DNA of 64,000 nt, taken from Haemonchus contortus. Taxonomy: Eukaryota; Nematoda; Chromadorea; Rhabditida; Trichostrongylidae. The position numbers and the translations under genes are program-made. How positions within the stretch are numbered: the first letter of the stretch is position 1; the number at the start of each line of letters is the position of its first letter. The stretch lies in contig LS997565.1 in assembly GCA_000469685.2 (NCBI GenBank), positions 38,865,519-38,929,518 of the forward strand, given 5' to 3'. The notes under the pieces were generated by a model. The model saw nothing but the letters and a program-made list of their open reading frames with translations. It ran no database searches and was not told the DNA's origin. Positions 1 through 9,689 of this stretch are shown here, one piece after another.

Positions 1-591
1 GTAACCGACCTTGCCTGTGCTCAGAAACGGCTCTAAGCAAAGGAAGGGGAAAAGGGGAGCGAAGGGGTGGTGAGATGATTACCTACTGTAAAAAGCTAGG
101 ATGGGGTATGAGTTGAATATTCAAATGACTCACCCACCCAGTACTGCTCCCCTCATAAGGGTTAGGTTAGAGAACTGTTTATTCTCGGCTAAGAATTGTT
201 CCTGAGCACAATTATGGGCTAACTTCCTTATCTGAGCTCTGGTGTTCGATGTTGAAAAAAAAGCGGAGGTCTCCCAACTACATAATCACTTGGGGATTTT
301 TGTATAGATTTACATAGCACGATGCTAACACAGATCGAAATCAAAGTCTTGAAGTACCTATTCAATTCCACGTTACTCACTTCACTCCGCACTACTCACT
401 CTACTCCAATAACCTATCCACAAATTTACTCCTTCATATATACGAAGGAAATTTGAGAGCTGGGTTTTTCATATCATTACCTCTATCGTAATCAGAATGT
501 GTTAGAAAGCTTAGACCAACAAACCGACATACCGAGAAACACCAAACCGACAATACGACACACCAAGCTACTGCTTTATAAATAAGAGAGA
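1..591 (-). repeat. Helitron-like dispersed repeat, copy 1
   Basis: Read on the minus strand, the right edge begins at 591 with TCTCTCTTATTTATAAAGCA preceded by A. This is a TC start in an A/T target followed by a GTCGGTTTG-type short repeat, as in the copies ending at 1062, 25881 and 50583. The interior (about 290-480) matches 24340-25780 and 50330-50520. I see no coding content. The far end lies outside the window or is too worn to place. Helitron assignment is inference from the TC start and the lack of target duplication. Confidence 0.4.
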
Positions 592-599
592 TTTCAATG

Positions 600-1062
600 G
601 ACGGTTCGCCCAGCTGACGCAGGGCGCCATTCCTTCCTTTAGAGGATAGTCAGAAAATGATGTGGTTACGGAGAAGGAGAGGGTGGGGGGGGTGGCTTCG
701 CTTCTATACAACAAAGAAGACTTTGGTGCGAAGATGGGTGGGTAGTCGACCTTAAAACTAGGATGGGGTATGAGTAGAGTAGTTTATAGTGTGGTATTTA
801 GTTCACCCACCCAGGTGCCCCTTCCCTCTCAAAGCTTAGGCCAAAAACGTATGACTCGGCTAAGAAACGAAAATGATTTCGCTACGCAGTACTTGCTCTA
901 CTCTATTAAACTACCCAACATCAAGTTACTTCTCTTATATATTAGAAGGAAATGTGAGGGCTAGATTTTCCATATCACCACCTCTGTCGTAACCATAAAG
1001 TTCTGCGGACGGACAAACCGACAAACCGACACACCAAATTACTGGTTTATAAATGAGAGAGA
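600..1062 (-). repeat. Helitron-like dispersed repeat, copy 2
   Basis: Second partial copy of the family at 1-591 in the same orientation. It shares the block around 'aggatggggtatgag' (about 105 and 762), and on the minus strand it starts at 1062 with TCTCTCTCATTTATAAACCA. The short ORF at 770-964 has no recognisable domain and is not treated as a gene. Confidence 0.4.
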
Positions 1063-2198
1063 TTATACTGATTATTGGGTTTGAGTATTTATATATGATG
1101 CAGAATGGCGTAGTAGGAGAGCTGGATTACTTCTAATCACGCCGGTAATGGCATTTAGTTAACATTTCTATTTATGGTGACATAATCCAAAACCTTGTGT
1201 AGATACTTGATATAAAGGTGAAAATAATAACCGTTCTGTCGGAGTCTCTTCCAATGTCTGGACTAATTTATAATCTTGCGTATGCTACTACTATTTATTT
1301 AATTGGAACGAATGTTTTTGATCGTTTTGAAATCCGGAGACAATCTGACAAAAAGTATAGTTTCGTTTAATCGGTGGCATTAAGATCATTTTTGCTCATT
1401 TTCTTTCACAATTCCTAGCTTTCTTGAAGCGTTGTATGTGTTATTTTATCCTTTCTTTAAACTTTCTGGTGGTTGAACAGACATACACCGATTTCAAGAA
1501 ATGCATCAAAAGGCATCTGAGAGACAACAATCAGCTACGCCTTCTGGATTAACCTTGAAAATAGCGACACTAAATAATTTTTTTTATCGATTAAAAATCA
1601 TTTTCCACACTCTATAATCATTGACAAGCTTATCCAAAACATAGCTTCCGCTCACCCCTAAAACAAAAATCAAGTAGAACAACACTTCCTGTCTTACTTG
1701 TGTAGGCTTTGCAAAAAGCATGTTAGAGGTCTAGCCCACGTAGCGCGAGAAGTTTGAAGGGGTATGCTCCGGGATTTTGACGGGCAATCGAGGCCGTGTT
1801 ACCTATCCCCTTGCTAATGACCTTTTTCCATTCCTACTCATAAAAGTGGTCATTTCATAATGTATTGCGGATTGTTTTTGAAATCTTGTTGGTTGTTCGC
1901 TAAATTTGGTTACAGTTCCACTAAAATACAATTCAATGTGTTGTATTCATCAATGCATGCTATGGAATAATCATTTCAACTCTGCTGATAACAACCCTAA
2001 TAGATGTTGAGCTTTTACGAAAGAAACCCTAATGGATGTTGAGCTTTTACCAGCAGACTACAAATATTTATTCTCCACCACGCATTCAAGGCATAAACTC
2101 ATAATTGTTTTTGGAAGCAGACGGAAGCTAATGCATCGCTATATTCGCCGTTCTCCATAATACAGCTCATTGAACGATCACTTCTTACAACTATTATA
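1063..2198 (-). repeat. R1 dispersed repeat (left part, split by mariner)
   Basis: Block matching 8299-9300 and, in pieces, 26040-26470, 27693-27950 and 50780-51190. It ends with the module 'cattgaacgatcacttctt', which is the host of the mariner inserted at 2199. The better preserved R1 copy at 8422-8736 suggests an ancestral minus-strand GIY-YIG-like reading frame. Here the frame is closed by stops. No gene is called. Confidence 0.55.
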
Positions 2199-3477
2199 TT
2201 GGGTTGTCCGAAAAGTTCCCGCCGATTTCCGACGCCCCGGATTTATCAACCGTTGTACAAAAGCTGAAGGACCCAACCTCATCAAGTTATATGTTTTCTA
2301 AAAGAGTAGGTCCTCCCCTATATTTCTGTTAGGATTCTGTCAATATTCGTCGAAGTTTGTCTGTACAGGACTCGTATGAAAATGGAGAACCACCGCGCGC
2401 ATTTCCGGCATCTGAAGTATTTCTTCTACCGCAAGACCTAGAATGCGGCTCAAGCCGCAAAAAAGATATATGACGTTTGAGTAGACCACGCTCCAGAGGA
2501 ACTTACAGTGCATGACTAGTTTGCGAAATCCTATTAGAGTGGATTTACCCTCGAAGACCGGCAACCTTCAGGGAGACCATCATCAGTTTGATCGATCAAC
2601 TCAAAATGTTAACCGAAGCAAATCGGCACATTACTGCTCGTGGAGTAGGACAAGGGCTTAGTGTTTCGAAATTAACCATCCATGGTCATCTGCAGACGCC
2701 TGGCTTTGTAAAGCGCCTTGATGTTTAGATATCTCGCGAAAGGGCGAGCACAATGCGATGGACCGCGCCTCCATGTGCGACTCGTTGCTCAAACGAAATA
2801 AAAATGGGCCGTTTCTGGAACGCATGGGCACGAAGGACGAAAATTGGATTGTGTACAGCAATGAGAAGCGGAAGCGATCGTGGAGCCCCCCTAGTGAGCC
2901 GTCACAAACCGCTGCAAAAGTCAAAATCTAGGTGCGGAATACTATACCGAGTTGCTGAGGGATTCCAGGGAAATCACTCAACATGAGCTGTTGTCGCTTG
3001 ATCAAACGATGACTTTGGAAAGATACTATAGTTAGCTAGAACATATAAGGCAGCGATAGACCAAAAGCGACCCGAAGTGGCAATCGTGAGGGCGTAATCT
3101 TCTAACAGGGTACCTCCAGACCACACGTATTTTTGGCCACTCGTCAAAAGTTGCTAAAGCTTGGGTGAGATATCTTACCACACACCCCATATAGTCCAGA
3201 CATAGCACCATCAGGATACCACTTGTTTAGGTTTCTGCAAAATTCCTCGGACGGAAATCGTTCAATCCACTGGAGGACTGCAAAAAGCACCTGAGAGGGT
3301 TTTTCGATTTTAACTCTGGAACATTCTGTGGAAGAGGGAAACTGGAACCTACAGGAAGATGGTGAATCCTTACTCAACAGAATGGAGGTTATATTGTTCA
3401 ATCAATGGATTTCTTCTTCCAGGAGTTTTCATTCAAAGATGAATCAAAAATCGGCGGAAACTTTTCGGACAACCCAA
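2199..3477 (+). mobile_element. mariner-type DNA transposon, degenerate
   Basis: Element of 1,279 bp bounded by near-perfect terminal inverted repeats: TTGGGTTGTCCGAAAAGTT at the left, and its complement AACTTTTCGGACAACCCAA at the right. Both sides are flanked by the TA target dinucleotide. Length and TA duplication are those of Tc1/mariner elements. The host is repeat R1, whose uninterrupted form can be read at 27905-27990. The transposase inside is broken, so the element is non-autonomous today. Confidence 0.9.
2590..3270 (+). pseudogene. mariner transposase relic
   Basis: Plus-strand frames contain recognisable mariner pieces in order: a helix-turn-helix tail near 2590-2730 (frame reading LTEANRHITARGVGQGLSVS), then a catalytic-domain stretch near 2812-2930 (IVYSNEKRKRSWSPPSEPS, preceded by ERMGTKDENW). 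Beyond about 3140 come worn pieces corresponding to the YSPDxAPSDYHLF region. Stops and frameshifts separate them, so this is a dead transposase. The minus-strand ORFs at 2340-2564, 2658-2924 and 3144-3401 are shadows of it. Confidence 0.8.
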
Positions 3478-4386
3478 TATTTTGTTAGAATTTTGAACAA
3501 TACACAGAATCGCAAGAAGATTCCAAAAAGACCATACACAACCCACCATGTAGCTTACAGTTTCTGTTGGTACCCTAACAAGCGACACACGCAATCGCTA
3601 GCGCAAAGAAATGCACATTATATCTATTTTCTCCGAAACTCATTTCATTTCATATACCGATTGAATAGGTTACAGAAGAAGAATGATCAAAATTCATTGG
3701 TCTACTAGCAATATTGAGATCAGTGAATCATGCACGTTACAAATTACACTTTCCAGTTTTCGAGATTCATATAGCAGACTATACTGGAACATAATTCTAT
3801 GATAAAGAGTGCAATCATTGTTCCCTTCTTTCATTTATTACCACGTCACCGTTGGATTGAGAGACTTGATGAAACAATGTCTCCTCTAAGTAGGTTTTGA
3901 AACTGTCAGGCTGTGTATCACGAAGTGACCCAATAGGATCAAAAGTCTAATTAAAGTCTAATTAAATAGAACTTATACACTGAAAGAGTAGAGCACTGAC
4001 AGAAACTATAAGCGACCACTACATGGTGTGTTGTGTAAGGTCTTCTTGGACTCTTCTTAAACTTTTGTAGTTTGCTCAAAATTTCAACAACATAGTTTGA
4101 AGAAGTGATCGTTCAACGAGCTGTATTATAGGAAAAATATAGCGATGCAGCTTACGTCGCTTCCAAAAACAGTTGTGAGTTTGTGCCTTAAATGCGTAGT
4201 AGAGAATAAATATTTGTAAACTGCTGCAAAAAGCTCAGGACCCACTAAGATCCACTTTTCTATCAGCAAATTTGAAATGATTATTCTCTAGCATGCATTA
4301 GACACAACATATTGTATAGTATTTTGGTGGAGGTCGGGGCATGACTCTTTGTACTTTTCGGTTTCTATGTTGTGAAATCTTCGGGG
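3478..4386. repeat. R1 dispersed repeat (right part)
   Basis: Continuation of the R1 repeat split by the mariner. The start matches 9690-9830 and 27955-28140, including the 'gatgctctgttctttcag'-type tract. A reverse-oriented R1 piece with 'gtgatcgttcaacgagctg' lies near 4105-4130. I see no coding sequence. The ORF at 3328-3708 straddles the mariner border and is spurious. Confidence 0.5.
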
Positions 4387-4437
4387 ATTTTATAAGATTT
4401 GATACAACTGCTGCAAAGATGGTAAATATGTTCTTAT

Positions 4438-4475
4438 CAACTTACGTTTCGGCGTTATCGCCTTCTTCAGAGTTG
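4438..4475 (-). ncRNA. Hammerhead-ribozyme-like motif (best formed)
   Basis: On the minus strand the parts occur in order: stem I strand CAACT, core CTGAAGA, one extra A, stem II GGCG-ATAA-CGCC, GAA, self-complementary ACGT as a minimal stem III, A as the H17 position, then AGTTG, which pairs perfectly with CAACT. This is the type-I hammerhead layout with a very short stem III. Hammerheads of this kind are known in PLEs. The extra base between the core and stem II is unlike the textbook fold. Cleavage activity is not shown. Confidence 0.55.
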
Positions 4476-4560
4476 GAAACCTCCAACTGTTGGGATCAGT
4501 TTAGCGGCAGTCGTCTAGACGACCGGTTGTTGTTGGAGGTTTCCAACAACAACCGGTCGA

Positions 4561-4595
4561 CAACTGAAGAAGGCGATAACACCGAAACGTAAGTT
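4561..4595 (+). ncRNA. Degenerate hammerhead-like motif, inverted partner
   Basis: Plus-strand counterpart of 4438-4475. CTGAAGA, the extra A, GAA, ACGT and AGTTG are kept. Stem II carries a mismatch (GGCG against CACC), and the 5' strand of stem I is shifted because two bases before the core are missing. Probably inactive. Confidence 0.3.
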
Positions 4596-4863
4596 GATAA
4601 GAGCTTATTTGCCATCTTTGCAGCAGGTTTTATCAAAATCTCATAAAACTAATGCAAAGCTATGCCATGATTTATCGAGAGTCGAACATGGATACTCTTT
4701 GGGGATTGTTCTATCACCTTCACTGCGTAACATGAGTAAGTGCAAGTCAATGCGCCCTCTATACCATACCTGTTGTAGCATTTCGCAATGATAAGGCTGC
4801 AAGAATCGCTCTCGACTCAAAGCAAGTTAGATTGCTTCTACATTAAGAGTTCAGAAGAAACGT

Positions 4864-5190
4864 CAGTGCGGAGCATGCGATAAGAAACATATGTGATGCG
4901 ATGGGACTCTCCACTGTCTCCTACAACACGGCAAAAAATCGGTACCACAAGTTTGAGAATGGTGACTTTGACCTGACCGAGGATCCACGATCAGGGAGAC
5001 CGGCTGAGCTGAATGACGACCTCCTTCTAAAGCTGGTTGAAGAGGATTCCAGACGTAGTACCCTCAAGCTTTCACAAGAGCTTAATAGCCATCACAAAAC
5101 AGTAGCTACCCACTTGCATTACCTCGGAAAGTCATAGAGATACGGAGCATGGATACCTCATCAGCTGATTGGATGAGTGGAAAATGTACA
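4864..5190 (+). pseudogene. mariner transposase N-terminal (HTH) fragment
   Basis: The reading frame at 4901-5137 (78 codons) shows the bipartite mariner DNA-binding domain. A first HTH ends in KFENGDFDLTEDPRSGRP, the signature preceding the linker, and a second HTH ends in KTVATHLHYLGKS. A few more codons (RYGAWIPHQL) follow the stop in another frame. The catalytic DDD domain is absent and R1 sequence begins at once, so this is a truncated copy. No terminal inverted repeats were found around it. It differs in sequence from the mariners at 2199, 28204, 36092 and 51197, so it represents another subfamily. Confidence 0.75.
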
Positions 5191-5662
5191 AAGTCTTAGG
5201 CGCCAACATAATATTTTCAACACTCTTATAGGAGCCGTAGCTGATTGTTGTCCTTCAATTGCTATTTAATGCACCTCTTGTAATCAGTGTTACATTCAGT
5301 ATGTCTCTTCAACTACCAGAGAATTCGAATAAACAATCATAGAACGGATAACGATGTGTGAGAGGAAATAAGCAAAAATGATCATAATGCCATTAATGAA
5401 ATGAAATTTTACTTTTTCTTGGACTGCCTCCAGATTTCAGAGCAATCAAAAAGATTTATACGAATTGAAAAAAAGTAGTAAAATACGCAAGGTTATAAAA
5501 TAGTCCAGTCAATAGGAGAGATTTTGGCGAGAAGGTAATTACGGTCAACTTCATATCAAACATCTACACAATGTTTTAGATTATGTCAACATGAATAGAA
5601 TCGTTACTTTTAGTGCCATATGATTAGAAGTGATCCCATCATTGACCACTCCTCAGACGCTA
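5191..5662 (+). repeat. R1 dispersed repeat, plus orientation
   Basis: Matches 56560-57115 along its length: the block 'gctgattgttgtccttcaa', the 'cattcagtatgtctcttcaac' block, and the 'catctacacaatgttt' block. The paralogue at 57130 lacks the 378-bp MITE present here at 5672, which makes it the empty-site control. Confidence 0.55.
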
Positions 5663-5671
5663 TTCTGGGTC

Positions 5672-6049
5672 GGGTCCGTGAACTTCTCCCCTAACACGGC
5701 GTCGCACACGCCGCACCCGCCGCCTATCTCAGGATTGCGATGGAAGATTGGAGCGCGCAATTTGTGAGGTGGGGAGTCCTTTAAACATTTGAATTGACCG
5801 GCCGCTCTCTTCAGTTCCAATGCGATCCTGATCGTCGTTTATATAGGAGGAGTCATTTGAATTAATCAAGTCTAATAAACATGAAAACTAAAAAGAAACA
5901 GAAGAAAAAACGATAAAATCCAATGAAAAAGCAAGCCAGTCAAGGAGAAATTCCGCGTCCTATCGATTGGCGGGAGTACGGTAATTGCAGTGACGTTCGC
6001 CGCATGCCGCAAGGCAGAATGCCGCGATAGGGGAGAAGTCCCGTTACCC
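5672..6049. mobile_element. MITE with 9-bp target duplication (Mutator-like)
   Basis: A 378-bp insertion flanked by the direct repeat TTCTGGGTC (5663-5671 and 6050-6058). Termini are imperfect inverted repeats: the left begins GGGTCCGTGAACTTCTCCCC and the right, read inward on the minus strand, begins GGGTAACGGGACTTCTCCCC; both continue to a CGGC block. The paralogue at 57121-57150 has one uninterrupted copy of TTCTGGGTC. Nine-bp duplications are typical of Mutator-like elements. It has no coding capacity; the short minus ORF at 5872-6090 is a by-product. Confidence 0.75.
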
Positions 6050-7072
6050 TTCTGGGTCACATATAAATACTCGAACCCAATATTCAGCATACTATGAGAA
6101 AGTAAGTGAAAACCTGGATAATAATCCCCTGAATATTATTCTGCACTCAGATAGTTCTTGTGAAAGCCAAATACCCACGCAGATATTTACTATGGAGAAA
6201 TAGGTACAGACTATACAGATGTGATAAGCAATGCTAAGATTAAACAGATTTCAGATAGAATGTGAAGGATAGAAATCGTGAACTCAGGAAAAGAGCGAAA
6301 AAAAGAAAAGATTCTATTCTTGATTATTGGTAGTGCTACAGTTTTCGTCGAAGTCACGAAGGGCAGGTACAATATGATAGTGTCGGCTCAACACGTTGTA
6401 TGTGAAGGCTGATGAGCTATGGTATATAAGCTATTAAGAAGGCGAGGGCAAGCAGGGTCTCGGTAGTGTAAGGGATAGAGTACGGTTCCCGGAAAGCACA
6501 AGTACGGTTCGAGTTCCGTCCAAGACTGAAGTTTTGTACATAACTTACAAACTTTGTGAGTCTTTCGCATCCCGTACTGCAGCGATAAAACAGTAATTAA
6601 CAGAAACAGATACGATATGGTTGAACTAGAACTTTTCAAACAGATAAAGCCTGAACTATGTACATGATCGAAGGCTGAGTAATGCTTAGAACTCCAAAAG
6701 GAAAAATGCCATGCTTTCAAGAAAATTGTTTTATGTCTATTCGATGAAGCTACAGTACTCGCTAAGAACTCAAAAATTTGCGATAATACCGAGAGTTCGA
6801 GTCTTTCTCGTCTTTTCTTTATAAATCGTTTCAAAATAAATTAATCGAGGAGAAAAAAATACCGTTGAACTCAACTCATCGAGCTCTACAAGATGATACC
6901 CCGAAATGTTGAAAATGCTTCATTTTGGATTGCGTCATGCACTTGAGCTCCATCCGAAAAGTGGTTGCATGCACATGGGGTGCACGCTTAAGTGCTTGTA
7001 GGGGCTCGTTGGCCCCTAAAGATGATCTGTTCAGAATTTGCTTCGGATTGCGCCACGTACTCGACTTTACTC
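6050..7072. repeat. R2 dispersed repeat with tRNA-like core
   Basis: Matches 10200-10768 plus 11439-11660, and 57139-57957. Shared landmarks are the 'atactcgaacccaatatt' block, the tRNA-like segment at 6456-6528 and the 'ttgaac..gaacttttcaaacagat' block. The 148-codon minus-strand ORF (6388-6834) runs through the tRNA-like segment. Its relatives at 10303-10755 and 57273-57623 are not kept in a consistent frame, so I treat it as spurious. Confidence 0.55.
6456..6528 (+). pseudogene. tRNA-like segment in R2, copy 1
   Basis: About 73 bp with a B-box-like GGTTCGAGTTCC and partly complementary ends (GGTCTCGG against the terminal CAAGACT; in the copies at 10614 and 57491 the partner is CGAGATT, giving a 5-bp match). 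The A box and anticodon arm are not convincing. Best read as a tRNA-derived promoter remnant inside a repeat, not a working tRNA. Confidence 0.3.
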
Positions 7073-8298
7073 AGTACAATTTGGAAATGATTGTTTGTTT
7101 TGTTCCGTCTCCATCGTTCCTTTTTTGAGTTGGAGGCTGTAGATGACCGCATCTACGGTCTCTGCACTCAACACAATAGCATACAATATAATTGCAAAAT
7201 TCAAGCGGCAAGGGGAAAAAGCATAATCTTGTAATTTGAGCGTGACGATAAGCAAAGTTTGGAGCCGTACCTAGAGAGGACTGTTAATCTTTGATAAGCT
7301 GTACCATAACAGCCTCGAAGAACATAAAGAGTAGTCTACAATAATGGATTGCCTCGCTGCCGACTTCTCAGGTTCCGCAGAAAAACTCCTCCAAAAGTTG
7401 AAAAGTGCCAAAAAAATCGACTTCGTTATTTTGCCGTAAATCGATGTCGTATTCTCAATGGAACCTGTAAGGAGGAGTGTTGAGTGCAGAGACCGTAGAT
7501 GCACTTATTTACAGCCTCCACTTATAAATGAACGATAGAAACCGCACCTTCAGACCGTCTCAAAACTCCCATTCAAACTGATTCAGTTTCCCGCCACCAC
7601 AGTACCCCGTCCCCTGCAGATCTTACCCCCCACTAAAGTAATCATTAATCGATCCAACCCCCCTTCTCGCCACTTCAGTACCCCGCCACCAGCAGAACTA
7701 ATCCCCTATCCAAATAGTTATCATTTGAAAGCTTCCAAATTCCCGCCACTACCGTACTCGGCCGCATGCGTATCAAAACCCGCCCTGCGGGAAACCGCTC
7801 AGAGACAGGCCTACTGCAGAAAGTGGTTGTGGAGGGAGGTTTTAGTCACGGGTCGACCTATATATCATTCGATAGGATTTTTCACGGGGAATCTAACAGT
7901 GTACAACGCAGCTGCAAAAAGACCGACGGGAAGGGAAAAAACACTGTTTATGATTTGGGCTTGACGAAGTTCGAAGTTTGCGGCCATACCAAGGTAGAAA
8001 TTTTGATTTGTGATAGGGTGTGCCATTACAGGCTTGCAGACAATAGAGAGATGTCTACGACAGTGAAGTGCCTCAACATCATCTCCTCAGGTTCCGCAGA
8101 AAAGTCCTCCAATAATGGGAAAATGCCAAAAAAATTGACTCCGTTATTTTGCCATAAATTGATGTCATTTTCTCAATGGAACCTGTAAAGAGGAGTGTTG
8201 AGTGGAGAGACCGTAGATGCGGTCATCTACAGCCTCCAACTCAAAAAAGGAACGATGGAGACTGAATAAAACAAACAATCTCCCATTGACTGAACTAT
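7073..8298. mobile_element. DNA transposon or MITE with about 100-bp inverted termini
   Basis: The left end (7073-7180) and right end (8190-8298) are inverted copies: 'gtctccatcgttcctttttt', then 'gtagatgaccgcatctacgg', then 'ctctgcactcaacac'. The right-terminal 240 bp is also present as an internal direct copy at 7267-7535, so this is either a composite of two insertions or an element with a duplicated end. The 'gtagatg..catctac' core forms a small hairpin. No transposase is visible. ORFs at 7725-7964 and 7766-8188 overlap in different frames and lack domains. Confidence 0.6.
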
Positions 8299-9411
8299 AT
8301 AAAATCTTTCGTATTTTACTATTTTTTCATTGCTATAAATCTTTTTGATCGCTTTGAAATCTGAAAACAATCCAAGAAAAAGTATAATTCATTTCATCAA
8401 TGGAATTATGACCATTTTTGCTTATTTCCTTTCACCATTCCCTAGCTTTTTGAAGCATTGTATGTGTTCTTTGATTCTTTTTTCGAATTCTCTGGTAGTT
8501 GGAGGGACATAATGAATGTTACACTGATTAGAAGAAATGCATCGAATAACACTTGAAAGATAACAATCAGCTGCGGCTTCTATATTAACCTTGAAAATAG
8601 TGGCATGAGCCACAATGTAGCTTATTTTATCAATTAAAAACATTTGTCGCACTTTATTATTATTGACAAGATTATGAAAAACATAGTTTCCGTTCACTTT
8701 GAATTCATGAGAGGTTTGACACAATAAATAAAACAAGCATTGATCTCCTCCTTTTTCTTACCGGTAGGCTATGCAGAAGGCATGGGAGAGGCCTAACCCA
8801 TAAAATGCAATTTGAAGGGGAATACTCGGGGATTTTGACAGGCGATAGCATACTGAATACTAGAGGGAGATATACTAACCACGATAAGCTGACCAAATCG
8901 ACCAAGTTAACTGTTCAACCTATCCCCTTGCTGATAACCTTTTTTCAACCCTACCAAATATCTAGTCATTGCATTGTATAGCGTGTTGCGGATTTTTGAA
9001 ATTTGTTCGTTGTTTGAATATATAAAAAAAGAGTTGCTCTAAATTTGGTTATGGTTCCACTCAAATACAAGTCAATGTATTGTATTCAGTGCATGCTACG
9101 GGATAATCATTTCAAATCTGCTGATAGGAGCCCTAATGTATGTTGAGCTTTTATCAGCAGATTACAAATAATTATTCTATACTACACATTCAATGTATTA
9201 ACTCGCAACAGTTTTTAGAAGCGACGGAAGCTAATGCATCGCTATATTCACCACATTCCATAATACAGCTCGTTGAACGATCACATCTTCAAACTATTAC
9301 GTAAAATATCTTATTTGTAATATTTTAAGTAGTAGTTTGAAGAGGTGATCGTTCAACGAGCTGTATTGTATTGTATTGATTACTAGCTGTATTATTAGAT
9401 TCAAATATTTT
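8299..9411 (-). repeat. R1 dispersed repeat, best preserved copy
   Basis: Contains the longest R1 reading frame (minus, 8422-8736). It includes a cysteine-bearing stretch followed by IHYVPPTTREFEKRIKEH, which resembles the Y-x-G-x-T ... RIKEH pattern of GIY-YIG nucleases of PLEs, with the central G replaced. The same frame in copies at 50873-51181 and 56600-56860 is further broken, so this is a relic and not a gene. The right part ends in the 'gatcgttcaacgagctgta' module. Confidence 0.55.
9260..9370. repeat. Hairpin-forming inverted repeat within R1
   Basis: The arms at 9260-9300 and 9331-9367 are inverted copies of 'tttgaagaggtgatcgttc' and 'aacgagctgtatt', separated by an AT-rich spacer of about 30 bp. 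The single module recurs without its partner at 2165, 4110, 22830, 27905, 46165 and 52435, so this looks like two R1 ends meeting head to head. Confidence 0.6.
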
Positions 9412-9420
9412 GTCAGCCTC

Positions 9421-9680
9421 GGGTGTGTTGCGATTCGTGCGATTCTGGGTGCGCGCGGCGAATTGCGCGGCCGAATTCGGTGCGATTTGGACGACTACAG
9501 CGTTTATCATTGGGGCCCAAATTCGAAGTAAACTAGGTTAGTAGGATTGACCGACCCTACCAAAGTACTCCACTTCAAGTTTGTGCCCCAGTGATAGGCG
9601 CCGGAGTTGTTTGAATCATCGCGAATTTTGCCGCGCAATTTGCCGCGCGCGCCCAGAATCGCACGAATCGCACGTCCCCC
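9421..9680. mobile_element. MITE with 50-bp terminal inverted repeats and 9-bp TSD
   Basis: A 260-bp insertion flanked by the exact direct repeat GTCAGCCTC (9412-9420 and 9681-9689). Its ends are inverted copies over about 50 bp sharing GTGCGATTCTGGG-type and GCGCGCGGC blocks, so they are very GC-rich compared with the surroundings. The 9-bp duplication suggests a Mutator-like origin. It is unrelated in sequence to the MITE at 5672. It carries no ORF. Confidence 0.85.
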
Positions 9681-9689
9681 GTCAGCCTC

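Larger units (their letters stand above)
4387..4655. repeat. Inverted pair of Penelope-like terminal segments
   Basis: Two arms of about 90 bp (4387-4475 and 4561-4655) are inverted copies of each other around a GC-rich palindromic centre (4476-4560). The arms share 'ctgctgcaaagatgg' and 'cttatcaacttacgtttcgg'. The 'acgtttcggc..cttcttcag' signature recurs at the ends of PLE relics in this window, and PLEs are known to leave terminal segments in inverted arrangement. The two ORFs here (4341-4592, 4594-4791) are by-products. Confidence 0.6.

Noticed and set aside
6388..6834. 148-codon minus-strand ORF
   Set aside because: It runs through the tRNA-like part of R2; related copies (10303-10755, 57227-57623) do not keep one frame, and no domain is visible.
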